DNA of 64,000 nt from Clostridia bacterium (GTDB lineage Bacteria; Bacillota; Clostridia; Oscillospirales; Acutalibacteraceae), in assembly GCA_017399065.1 (NCBI GenBank), contig JAFQEL010000023.1, positions 53,635-117,634 on the forward strand. The letters run 5' to 3'. The first letter of the stretch is position 1. The number at the start of each line of letters is the position of its first letter. Position numbers and translations under genes: made by a program. The notes beneath the pieces were generated by a model. The model saw only the letters and a list, made by a program, of their open reading frames with translations, was not told where the DNA came from and did no database searches. Shown here piece by piece: positions 35,182-43,039 of the stretch.

Positions 35182-35949
35182 TTACATAAGCTTTTTAAAT
35201 TCATAAATAGCCTTTGCGTTAGAGAAAATAACGTCGCTTCCGTGTGAAAGGCTGGGGGAGTGACCGTCGTATGTTTCGGCAACACCGCCTGCTTCTTGCA
35301 GTATTAATGTACCTGCTGCGTAGTCCCATGGTTGAAGCTCTTTCTCAAAGAAAATTTCACATCTGCCGCAGGCGATTGCACAGATATCGTATGCTGCAGA
35401 GCCGCTTCTGCGTATGTCACGGGAGTAATCAAATACTTTTCTCAGCAGTGCAAATGTTTCGTCAGTGTTTTCGGGGTGATAGGGAGATGTGCCGAAAAGT
35501 GCAAGCCCATCGGCAAGCGGACGGTTACTGACACATATTTTTTTGTCGTTAAGGTAAGCGCCCTTGCCTTTTTCTGCACTGAATATTTCGTTTGAGTATG
35601 GGTTGTAAACAACACCCAATACCGCCTCGTCGCCTTCACATATTGCGACTGAAATACAACTGCATCTGTAATCCTGCATAAAGTTTGTTGTGCCGTCTAT
35701 CGGGTCAACTATAAAACGAAGTGCGGTTGTTTCGATGTTTGAGTTGCCCTCTTCGCCGACAAATTCAGCCTGAGGCACAATCTTTGCAAGCTCTCTGAAA
35801 AGGTATTCCTGTACGGCAACATCGTATTTGGTTACAAAGTTTTTCTTGCCTTCTTTTTCTGTTACAGATTCTTCCTGCTCGTGTGCAGTGAGTATTATTT
35901 CGCCTGCTCTTTTTACTGTTTTTATTATTTGTTCAATATTGAAATCCAT
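35182..35949 (-). CDS. Inositol monophosphatase family protein
   Basis: 255 residues, minus strand. The metal-dependent phosphatase motifs are complete: EFVGEEG, VDPIDGTTNF and the C-terminal WDYAAGTLILQEAGG. The family hydrolyses phosphate from inositol phosphate, and sometimes from fructose-1,6-bisphosphate, NADP or PAP. The true substrate cannot be read from sequence. It lies 6 bases after the stop of the upstream phosphoesterase gene, so the two are likely cotranscribed. Confidence 0.9.
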   Translation of the reverse strand: MDFNIEQIIKTVKRAGEIILTAHEQEESVTEKEGKKNFVTKYDVAVQEYLFRELAKIVPQAEFVGEEGNSNIETTALRFIVDPIDGTTNFMQDYRCSCISVAICEGDEAVLGVVYNPYSNEIFSAEKGKGAYLNDKKICVSNRPLADGLALFGTSPYHPENTDETFALLRKVFDYSRDIRRSGSAAYDICAIACGRCEIFFEKELQPWDYAAGTLILQEAGGVAETYDGHSPSLSHGSDVIFSNAKAIYEFKKLM

Positions 35950-35955
35950 TTGAAT

Positions 35956-37527
35956 TTATCCTTTTATTTTCTTTGAATATTTGATTTGGTTGAATAAGAA
36001 TCCGAAAAGAAGTGCAAGAAGAATTATCGGCAGGAATAAAATTACAGTAAGAATCAAACCGATAAGAATTGCAGGACCTTTGCGGCTTTTGGGCAGAGAT
36101 TCATATTCCGGTATATACTGCGGATATTCACGGCTGTTGCTGTTTTCGACAAAGTCAAACATCTCGAGTTCGGTATTGTATGCATCAAACTCACCTTTAC
36201 AGCAGAGCGGAGCCAACAGACCCGTTGCATCGGGAGCAGCCTTGACGATTTTTCCTAAATCAACGTTTAGTGTTGAAAGCAAGCTGTCGATAATCCTCAG
36301 AAATCCAATGTAAATACGGCATTTCGGGTCGTCTGGCGACATATTGTTTTCACCTGAAAAAAGATTAGAAACAAGTGAAATAATAAAATCAACAACTTTA
36401 TCATCTTTTATATTTTGCCAATCTGCTTTTTTTAGTCCTGTTTCTTTCTTTGTCCATTTTGCAAAAGTGCCGAATTTAACACTGTTCAGCCATTTGAAAA
36501 TCGGCTTGATAATCCAACCGAATTTGTAAACAAGTTTCGGCTTGATACTGATTGCCTGAGCCATATAGGCGAATTTGTCAATATCACTGCCAGCGGCTTT
36601 TATCATATCTTCGATAACGCCGATGAGCTGTTTCTTTAGGTGTTCTTCCAGAGTCAGCCCGTTTGTATCAATATCAGCTTTGCTTACATTTTCGGTTTCG
36701 ACTTTGATGCAGTTTTTTTCAATAGTCAGCTTTCTTATCGGAGCAGGATAGCCTATAAGGGCACCTGTACTTACAGCATAAAAAGCGTTTCCTCTTTCGC
36801 TGAAAACTCTGCCTATGTTATGTGTGTGCGTGTGACCGGTAAGCATAAGCTGAATACCCATATCAGCGTATTTTTTGCGGATATCCTTGTAATTGCGGTG
36901 CATGTCACCTTTGCCGATAAGCTCATACATAGGTGACGGAGGAATTATCGGGTGATGTGTCATTGCGACAACGAACTGACCGTTTATGCGTGCATCTTCA
37001 GCCTGCTCTTTTACCCAGTCAAGAAATTCGCCTTCAATTCCTCTGTCATCATTGAGGGCAAAAAGTCGTACATTATCAGGTAACTGTACAATATAACTCA
37101 TATACTCAGGCTTGCAGCATATCGCTTCGTCCGGACCGAATTCGCGGTAAAAATCAAACAGCTCTTCACGCAAAAGTCCCGGCATTTCTTCAATATTGTC
37201 ACCGACGTATTTTTTGCATTTTTCTTTATAGTCATGTGTTGCGGTGATAACGTAAACCTTTTTGCCTTTTGCCTTAAGATCGCGGAGCATCTCGCGGAAT
37301 TCAAAATGTGCTGCTTCTTCGCCGTCATTGGTGACGTCACCGGCAATCAAAACAATATCAGAAGATTTATCAGCGGCGATTTGCTCAAAAGCCGCTTCCA
37401 GCAACTCTCGGCTTCCTCCAAGAAGTTTCTGACTTCGCATAAGTGCGCTTTCGTAAGCACTGCCGCTCGTACCGGTAAGTGGTGAATAATAGTGAGTGTC
37501 TGTAATTACGGTTAATTTGAGTGACAT
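35956..37527 (-). CDS. Calcineurin-like metallophosphoesterase with C-terminal membrane helix
   Basis: 523 residues, minus strand. Metal-binding motifs: DTHY near the N-terminus (ITDTHYY), GDVTNDGE, ATHDY where most relatives have GNHD, MTHHPI and GHTHTHN. The C-terminal ~200 residues are not part of the phosphoesterase core. They end in a strong hydrophobic helix (AILIGLILTVILFLPIILLALLF) followed by a basic tail. There is no N-terminal signal peptide, so the catalytic domain probably faces the cytoplasm and is tail-anchored. The substrate is unknown. It lies between a GH27 gene and the inositol-phosphatase-like gene, all on one strand with 6-7 base gaps. Confidence 0.82.
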   Translation of the reverse strand: MSLKLTVITDTHYYSPLTGTSGSAYESALMRSQKLLGGSRELLEAAFEQIAADKSSDIVLIAGDVTNDGEEAAHFEFREMLRDLKAKGKKVYVITATHDYKEKCKKYVGDNIEEMPGLLREELFDFYREFGPDEAICCKPEYMSYIVQLPDNVRLFALNDDRGIEGEFLDWVKEQAEDARINGQFVVAMTHHPIIPPSPMYELIGKGDMHRNYKDIRKKYADMGIQLMLTGHTHTHNIGRVFSERGNAFYAVSTGALIGYPAPIRKLTIEKNCIKVETENVSKADIDTNGLTLEEHLKKQLIGVIEDMIKAAGSDIDKFAYMAQAISIKPKLVYKFGWIIKPIFKWLNSVKFGTFAKWTKKETGLKKADWQNIKDDKVVDFIISLVSNLFSGENNMSPDDPKCRIYIGFLRIIDSLLSTLNVDLGKIVKAAPDATGLLAPLCCKGEFDAYNTELEMFDFVENSNSREYPQYIPEYESLPKSRKGPAILIGLILTVILFLPIILLALLFGFLFNQIKYSKKIKG

Positions 37528-37534
37528 TGATTTA

Positions 37535-39211
37535 TCAATCCTCTTTAGCTTTTATTCTGTAAATCTTCACAGAGTGCGGATCAAGTGTATTTGTTATAAT
37601 ATCGTCTGTTGTGAAATCTTCGCCTGTCCAGAGCTCTCTGCATTCATATTCTTCAGTATTGGGAAGAGTACAGTATTCAGTCGGAAGCAGCTCTCTGATG
37701 CTTACGGATTCCGTTGATTTGTCGCCGAATTTGTTAAAGAAACAGATTGCGGTTTCGCCATCTTCAAGCGGTTTTACAAGCACATCTACTTTGACGTTTG
37801 ACTTGTGTCTGCGGCACTGGACACCAAGCTTATCCTGATCAATTGCAATAAGCTCTTTGTTGGTGAGTATTTTAAGTACTTCATCGTCGGATTTTACATT
37901 GCCGTCTTCGTCGATAAAACGACGGATATCATTGCCGAGAATGAGAGGAGCAGCCATCATACACCACAGAGCGAAGTGTGCACGGTTTTCTTCAATAGAA
38001 AGGTCACCGTTGCCGACTTCGAGCATATCGGGGTCATTCCAACCGCCGGGACCTGCGTGCTTTGCAAGACGTACATTCTGTTCGTATATTGCAACAATTG
38101 ATGCCCAGTTAGCTGATATATCAAGCGTTGTTCTCCAGAGGTTACCGGCTTGTCTGCCCCAGTTCCAGGGTCTGTTGAAGCCCCATTCGCAGATTGAGTA
38201 GCATATCGGCTTTTCTTCGGTGTCGTTTTTCTTGGCATATTCTTTGGTTGCTTTTTTAAGCTCTTCACCCATCCTTGTATACTGGCATGCTGCTGCGTCC
38301 ATTCGTGAGGCAAAGGGGTTAAAAAATCTTATTGTATTTATGCCTTTTTTTAGTTTTATGTTCAGCTGAAGTCTTCCGTCAGGTGTTGATCCTCTTGTAG
38401 GTGCGGCATACATATCGTATTCGTCTTTGCCGTTTACAATAACGCGTGCGTATTTATAGTACTGACCTTTTTTGCGGATTATAACGCTGAGGACGTAATT
38501 GCCGTCTTCAGGTACTTCAATTGAGCTGAAAGTAGCAGAGCCGATATTTGAACTCAGGCCGATAATATATTCGTTGGGATGTTTTGTGTCAGTCGCAAGT
38601 CTTGCGTGACCCTGAAGCTCTGCACGGTTTGCGCTCAGTGCGGCGATTTCTGTGCCGTCTGCAGTACTGATGATAATGCTTTCAATAAAAGGTGCAGATG
38701 TCGGGAAAGGCTTGTTATGGCAGAAGTCATACTTGAAATATTCAATGCCCCATTCGGCAAACGTTGCAGCATCTACAGCTTCGTGTCCGAGTGAAGCAGG
38801 GAGATCCTCGCAGGTGTGGGTGCCGTTGGATGAGTAGATACCAACCTTGAGACCCAATTTGTTTATATCTTCGACAAGCGGTTTTATGCCGCGAGGGAAG
38901 GCTTCGTAGTCTGCGACAAATCTACCGTTTTCATCACGCTCTGATGATTGCCAGCAGTCGTCTAAATTAACGTACTGATAGCCTGCATCTGCGAGTCCGC
39001 TTTTTGCCATAGCGTTTGCAATTTCAAGTATAAGCTTTTCGCTGATTTTGTTGCGGAAGGTGTTCCAGCTTGACCAGCCCATAGGAGGTGTAAGTGCAAC
39101 ACCGTTGTTATATGAGTTATGACTTTTTACCGTAACCTTTGCGGCATTTGCCGTTCTTGTTGCAATAGCTGCCGCTGTTTCCTGCGCAAACTGGAGTAAG
39201 TTCTTGATCAT
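37535..39211 (-). CDS. GH27 alpha-galactosidase with inserted beta-rich domain
   Basis: 558 residues, minus strand, GGGAGG before the ATG. The GH27 core starts PPMGWSSWNTF, with NLDDCWQ, the nucleophile in KYDFC (Asp162), the acid/base candidate Asp364 in WRTTLD, and GPGGWNDPDML. Between the nucleophile strand and the next barrel strand (YSICEWGFNRPWNWG) lies an insertion of about 135 residues (~168-303) rich in beta strands, resembling a carbohydrate-binding jelly roll (VPEDGNYVLSVIIRKKG). No signal peptide is seen, so it acts in the cytoplasm on imported alpha-galactosides. Alpha-N-acetylgalactosaminidase activity is an alternative. Confidence 0.88.
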   Translation of the reverse strand: MIKNLLQFAQETAAAIATRTANAAKVTVKSHNSYNNGVALTPPMGWSSWNTFRNKISEKLILEIANAMAKSGLADAGYQYVNLDDCWQSSERDENGRFVADYEAFPRGIKPLVEDINKLGLKVGIYSSNGTHTCEDLPASLGHEAVDAATFAEWGIEYFKYDFCHNKPFPTSAPFIESIIISTADGTEIAALSANRAELQGHARLATDTKHPNEYIIGLSSNIGSATFSSIEVPEDGNYVLSVIIRKKGQYYKYARVIVNGKDEYDMYAAPTRGSTPDGRLQLNIKLKKGINTIRFFNPFASRMDAAACQYTRMGEELKKATKEYAKKNDTEEKPICYSICEWGFNRPWNWGRQAGNLWRTTLDISANWASIVAIYEQNVRLAKHAGPGGWNDPDMLEVGNGDLSIEENRAHFALWCMMAAPLILGNDIRRFIDEDGNVKSDDEVLKILTNKELIAIDQDKLGVQCRRHKSNVKVDVLVKPLEDGETAICFFNKFGDKSTESVSIRELLPTEYCTLPNTEEYECRELWTGEDFTTDDIITNTLDPHSVKIYRIKAKED

Positions 39212-39241
39212 AATTATGTACCTCCCAAAATATACAAATTA

Positions 39242-39270
39242 ATAATATCAAATGTTTTTTATTAAATCAA
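39242..39270 (-). promoter_or_regulatory. Promoter of the GH27 gene
   Basis: On the minus strand TTGATT (39270-39265) and TATTAT (39247-39242) are 17 bp apart. The -35 lies at the centre of a 30-bp imperfect inverted repeat (39251-39280). Confidence 0.6.
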
Positions 39271-39280
39271 TAAAAACATT
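39251..39280. repeat. 30-bp imperfect inverted repeat over the GH27 promoter
   Basis: The arms AATGTTTTTTATT and AATAAAAACATT are complementary apart from one extra T. They surround the -35 box, as expected for a repressor or activator site. AT-richness alone could produce part of this. Confidence 0.45.
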
Positions 39281-39291
39281 TTTATAAATAT

Positions 39292-39326
39292 CTAAAAAAC
39301 ATCCGATCAGCCAGACCGGATGTTTT
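39292..39326 (-). terminator. Terminator of the SpoVAF-like gene
   Basis: AAAACATCCG (39296-39305) pairs with CGGATGTTTT (39317-39326) across an 11-nt loop. On the minus strand the stem is followed by a T run and lies just after the stop at 39330. Confidence 0.8.
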
Positions 39327-39329
39327 GGG

Positions 39330-40754
39330 TTAATTGTTTTTATCGCTGATTTTCTTCCTTATAAGAAGACTTGACAGTTTTTGAGCATTAAGAGGAATAA
39401 GAGGGTAGAGGTAACATCTTCCTGTAATGGTCGGATTGAATGATATCAGCAGTATTATAATAATTATTCCTGCGATAAATCCCCATAGGTTAAACAGTGC
39501 AATCAATACGGTGAGCATCATTCTGCACAGCTTAAAGGCATAACCCAATTCATAGCTTGGCTGTGTGAAATTTGTGATTCCGACAAACGCCATATACAAA
39601 ACTACTTCCGACGACAACCAACCTGACTGTACTGCGAATTCACCGAGAACCAATGCGCCCACAACGCTTAATGAGTTACTTAAGGCAGACGGTGTATTGA
39701 GTGAAGCAAGCTTAAGTGCATCAATAATTATTTCAACAATAAGAAGTTGAGCAAAAGGCGGTATCAGATAATCATCTTGAATTTTTATGAATTCAAGCCA
39801 GGCAGGTATATATTCTTCATTCTGTATCAGCAACAGCCACACCGGTGTCAACAGCAAGGTAAGTGCAAAAATAAACATTCTTACAACTCGAAGATATGAG
39901 CCGATCAGCGGAGGAAAATAATAATCGTTTGCATCTTGCAGAAAATCAAAAATACCCGTAGGTATAATCATTGCAGACGGTGAATTATCAACGATTATTA
40001 TAATGTTACCTTCGTTTATGCTTGCTGCTGCGGCATCGGGTCTTTCGGTATATCTCACCTTCGGGAACGGATTGAAATGCTGCTTTGTGAGTAAAGTTTC
40101 TGCTAAAGTTGCCTGACCCATAGCTAAATTCTTAATGTTTATATTTTTGAGTTTTTTACGTATTGCTTCAAGAATCTTTTTGTCAACCTTATCCTCAAGA
40201 TAACATATAACCGTGTCTGTATGCGATGCTGTGCCGATGTTCATATATTCAACGGTCAGCTGCGGATTTCTCATACGTCTTCGCAGCAGTGCCGTATTGA
40301 ATATCAGTGTTTCCGTAAATCCGTCGTGTGCACCCCGTAGTACTTTATCGTTTTCGGGTTCTCCGACACTGCGTGCAGGATATGTTCTTGCGTCAATTAT
40401 TATTGCGTGCTCATATCCTTCAATAAAAATACACAGTGCACCCGATAACACAAAAGTTTTGACAGAGTTTATATCACCGGTAATGTCGGTTTCGATATAG
40501 CTTACAAATCTGTTGACAAAATCTCTTGCTTTATCAACACCCTTTATTTTATCAGGTGTAAGTGCTTGCATTCCCTGTATAATCTTTACCATAGAGTCGT
40601 CTTTTACAAGACCGTCGATATAATAAAGCTTTGCTCTTTTTTCGGCAAATACAAAATTTCTGCAAACAATATCAAAACTCTCATTTACCCTGAGCTCATT
40701 GTCTATCAGTACTATATTCTTTTCGTAATCATTTGTAAAACTTTGCACTCGCAT
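39330..40754 (-). CDS. spoVAF: GerA-family spore germination protein, SpoVAF-like
   Basis: 474 residues, minus strand, GGAAG before the ATG. The hydrophilic N-terminal half contains FDIVCRNFVF, IDARTYPARSVGEPE and FTETLIFNTALLRRRMR. The join to the membrane part is PKVRYTERPDAAAASINEG followed by VDNSPSAMIIPTG. Five or more membrane helices follow. These motifs fit SpoVAF more closely than GerAA receptors. No B or C receptor genes accompany it, which also suits SpoVAF. It should act in the spore inner membrane during germination or DPA movement. The spoVA genes are not in the window. Confidence 0.85.
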   Translation of the reverse strand: MRVQSFTNDYEKNIVLIDNELRVNESFDIVCRNFVFAEKRAKLYYIDGLVKDDSMVKIIQGMQALTPDKIKGVDKARDFVNRFVSYIETDITGDINSVKTFVLSGALCIFIEGYEHAIIIDARTYPARSVGEPENDKVLRGAHDGFTETLIFNTALLRRRMRNPQLTVEYMNIGTASHTDTVICYLEDKVDKKILEAIRKKLKNINIKNLAMGQATLAETLLTKQHFNPFPKVRYTERPDAAAASINEGNIIIIVDNSPSAMIIPTGIFDFLQDANDYYFPPLIGSYLRVVRMFIFALTLLLTPVWLLLIQNEEYIPAWLEFIKIQDDYLIPPFAQLLIVEIIIDALKLASLNTPSALSNSLSVVGALVLGEFAVQSGWLSSEVVLYMAFVGITNFTQPSYELGYAFKLCRMMLTVLIALFNLWGFIAGIIIIILLISFNPTITGRCYLYPLIPLNAQKLSSLLIRKKISDKNN

Positions 40755-40809
40755 ATCACTTCCCGTATACTTTTACGGTAGTTTTTACGATTGTTTGGTA
40801 TTTATTCAT

Positions 40810-42153
40810 TTAACGATAATCATTGTAAAGATTAACAATAGCATTCCATGTCAGAGGACCGACTGCTCCGCTCGGATTCTGCCCGACAAGCCTTTGTATA
40901 GCTCTTACAGCGTTTTGTGTTGATGTTCCGAATACTCCGTCAACAGTTACCGAAGGTACGGATGAGTTGTTTCGTGCTATTGTGTTAATGAATGTCTGCA
41001 GCTGTTCAACTACCTTACCTGTAGCACCGGTTGTAATAAAATAGCCGGGATACAGTAACGAGGAATAGCTTGAATATTCGCTTGGTAAAGATCGCAGTAC
41101 AGCATCATATTCATCCTGTAATCTGTACCAGGTTTGTCTGCCTACAATACCGTCCTGAGGCAGACCGAACTGACGCTGAAAAGCTAATACGGCGTTTCTT
41201 GTTTCGTCACCAAAAATACCGTCAATACGTATATCCGGTAAGGTGTCGTAGAAAAAACCGAGAAAATCAAGGTAATATTGAAGTGTAGAAACATCTGTGC
41301 CGCTGTCGCCGAGCTGAAGTACATCGCGGAAAAGGCGCTGTGCTTCGGTAATGGTTATACCTTCTGAATATAATTCAGATAAGCTCTTAACGCCGTTGTA
41401 AATCTGTTTTATTCTGTACCACGTTGCTTTGCCGACTCTTCCGTCGGGTGTAAGATTAAATATACGCTGAAACTGTTGTACAGCTCTTCGTGTTGTCTCG
41501 TCAAAAATTCCGTTTGTTTCGGGAATTTCAGGTATTGATGGGTAGTTGGCGGCGATACGGTTGAGTTGACGCTGTATTGTTCTTACATCTTCACCGGAGT
41601 CGCCGAGTTCAATTATAACACCGGGAAAGGACGGCGTGTTTGCTCCGACAGGTGCATCGTTAACTATATTTATATCTTCACCGTAATAATATTGAAGAAT
41701 TTCATAAGGTGTATTTCCTTGGTTTGCAAGTGTTACGGTTCCCCATTGAGAAAGACCGTCACACTGTACGGTTGTGCCATTGCAATATGCGGTGAAATAG
41801 GGCTGTATCTGATTGCCTTTTGTAACATAATCGTTGAATATTTCATCAACAATCAGACTGATATTTTGAAATACTTCTCTGTTGTTGATGAATTTCTGGT
41901 CGTATTGAGTTGAAGAGGTGATGTCAAAGTCGTACCCTTTGGCTCTGTAAAACTCGGTGTAATATCTGTTGAGTGCAAAAGAAATTATTGCATAAATATT
42001 TGCTCTTAGTGCGTTTTCCGGCCATGTCGGATAAATTTCACTTGATGCTACGTTTTTGATATAGTCTGCAAAGCTTACGGTTACATTCTGTGCCGGAGAA
42101 TCCGGTGCACCAAGATGTACGGTTATCGTATCCGGTATTATCGGTGTTGCCAA
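40810..42153 (-). CDS. sleC: SleC-type cortex-lytic enzyme: SpoIID domain plus three peptidoglycan-binding repeats
   Basis: 447 residues, minus strand, from TTG 42153 with GAGGAGG immediately upstream. The N-terminal SpoIID-type lytic transglycosylase domain includes YIKNVASSEIYPTWPENALRAN with the likely catalytic Glu39, then CDGLSQWGTVTLANQG. Three peptidoglycan-binding repeats follow at ~182-247, ~280-345 and ~375-440, each with LGDSG-type start, DGIFG-type turn and TW ending. This matches clostridial SleC, which degrades spore cortex on germination, but lacks the SleC N-terminal region. That part is encoded by the preceding gene 12 bases upstream. The activating Csp protease is not in this window. 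Confidence 0.88.
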   Translation of the reverse strand: MATPIIPDTITVHLGAPDSPAQNVTVSFADYIKNVASSEIYPTWPENALRANIYAIISFALNRYYTEFYRAKGYDFDITSSTQYDQKFINNREVFQNISLIVDEIFNDYVTKGNQIQPYFTAYCNGTTVQCDGLSQWGTVTLANQGNTPYEILQYYYGEDINIVNDAPVGANTPSFPGVIIELGDSGEDVRTIQRQLNRIAANYPSIPEIPETNGIFDETTRRAVQQFQRIFNLTPDGRVGKATWYRIKQIYNGVKSLSELYSEGITITEAQRLFRDVLQLGDSGTDVSTLQYYLDFLGFFYDTLPDIRIDGIFGDETRNAVLAFQRQFGLPQDGIVGRQTWYRLQDEYDAVLRSLPSEYSSYSSLLYPGYFITTGATGKVVEQLQTFINTIARNNSSVPSVTVDGVFGTSTQNAVRAIQRLVGQNPSGAVGPLTWNAIVNLYNDYR

Positions 42154-42165
42154 AATGATACCTCC

Positions 42166-42855
42166 TCAGAGATTCGGTGCATCTTCATACACATCCTCAT
42201 AAACTGAAGGTCTGCTTAAAGGTTGCATTGCTACCGGTTGAAGTGATTCAATTGATTCAAAGATTGGTACATTGTGAAATGTAATCGGCGAAAACTGCGG
42301 ATGTGTTACTTTTACGGTATATGTGGCATAGGGGATTGCTTCTCCGGGAGTTAAAGATAATGATTTGTTTTTTGTCGGCAGAATTATTTCATCAGCTACA
42401 CCGTCGATATCTGTATATTCTTCTTTAAATGTGAACCTTCCGTCGTCAAATTCTTTCTCAACAAGAACACGCGCATTTTGAATCGGAAATACCTGAGAGG
42501 CAGCATATGTCTGTACACGAAGTTTACCGATTTTAGGATTGCTTGCAATAAAATCGTCATAATTCTTGTATGTCTGTGGTTCAGGCGAGCTTTGCTCACC
42601 CGGTCGTTGCGGTACTGTGTTGGCCATAACTGAAATATCGTTGTTTTCATCAGTACCCGAGTATTCTATAGGCATTGGCCTGTTGCTGACATACTGAACT
42701 TTGTATTTTTTTGGAGTCTTATTCTCCGTTGGTTCTTGTATTTCATCAGCTGTTTTGAATCCTTTGTTATCACCTATAAAAATATTGCCGTTTTTCTTTG
42801 CATATTTTAACAGTTCACGCTTATAATTTTCTATACACTTATCAAAATTATCCAT
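42166..42855 (-). CDS. Separate N-terminal (prelude) domain of a SleC-like protein
   Basis: 229 residues, minus strand, from ATG 42855 behind AAGGAGTG. A hydrophilic N-terminus rich in Asn, Gln and Pro is followed by a beta-rich domain. Its segments GKLRVQTYAASQVFPIQNARVLV, GVADEIILPTKNKSLSL and ATYTVKVTHPQFSPITFHNVPIF correspond in order to the N-terminal region of clostridial SleC before the SpoIID domain. The stop lies 12 bases before the start of the SpoIID-domain gene. Both genes have good ribosome sites, so this is a genuine two-gene arrangement, not a frameshift. Confidence 0.7.
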   Translation of the reverse strand: MDNFDKCIENYKRELLKYAKKNGNIFIGDNKGFKTADEIQEPTENKTPKKYKVQYVSNRPMPIEYSGTDENNDISVMANTVPQRPGEQSSPEPQTYKNYDDFIASNPKIGKLRVQTYAASQVFPIQNARVLVEKEFDDGRFTFKEEYTDIDGVADEIILPTKNKSLSLTPGEAIPYATYTVKVTHPQFSPITFHNVPIFESIESLQPVAMQPLSRPSVYEDVYEDAPNL

Positions 42856-42990
42856 TAATATCACTCCTTGTTTTGGTGCTGTATCAGTATATGTTGATTT
42901 TTAAAAAGTGATAACGTAATGAAGTTTAATATCAGTATTGTAAAATTATGAATTTTCATAAAATCTCTTTTATATTTAAAAAATGTATGA

Positions 42991-43022
42991 TATAATCCAT
43001 TCGTTAAAATTATGTACATAAT
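42991..43022 (+). promoter_or_regulatory. Putative purD promoter -10 and 14-bp palindrome
   Basis: TATAAT at 42991-42996 is a perfect -10 with no good -35 at 17 bp. A perfect palindrome ATTATGTACATAAT occupies 43009-43022, at or just after the expected transcription start, which suggests a regulator-assisted promoter. The ribosome site TGGAGGT follows at about 43028. Confidence 0.5.
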
Positions 43023-43039
43023 ACATTTGGAGGTACAAT

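Noticed and set aside
42151..42170. Frameshift splitting sleC
   Set aside because: The two parts are separated by a stop, a strong GAGGAGG ribosome site and a proper start, and each starts at a domain border. That looks like two true genes; only resequencing could exclude an error.
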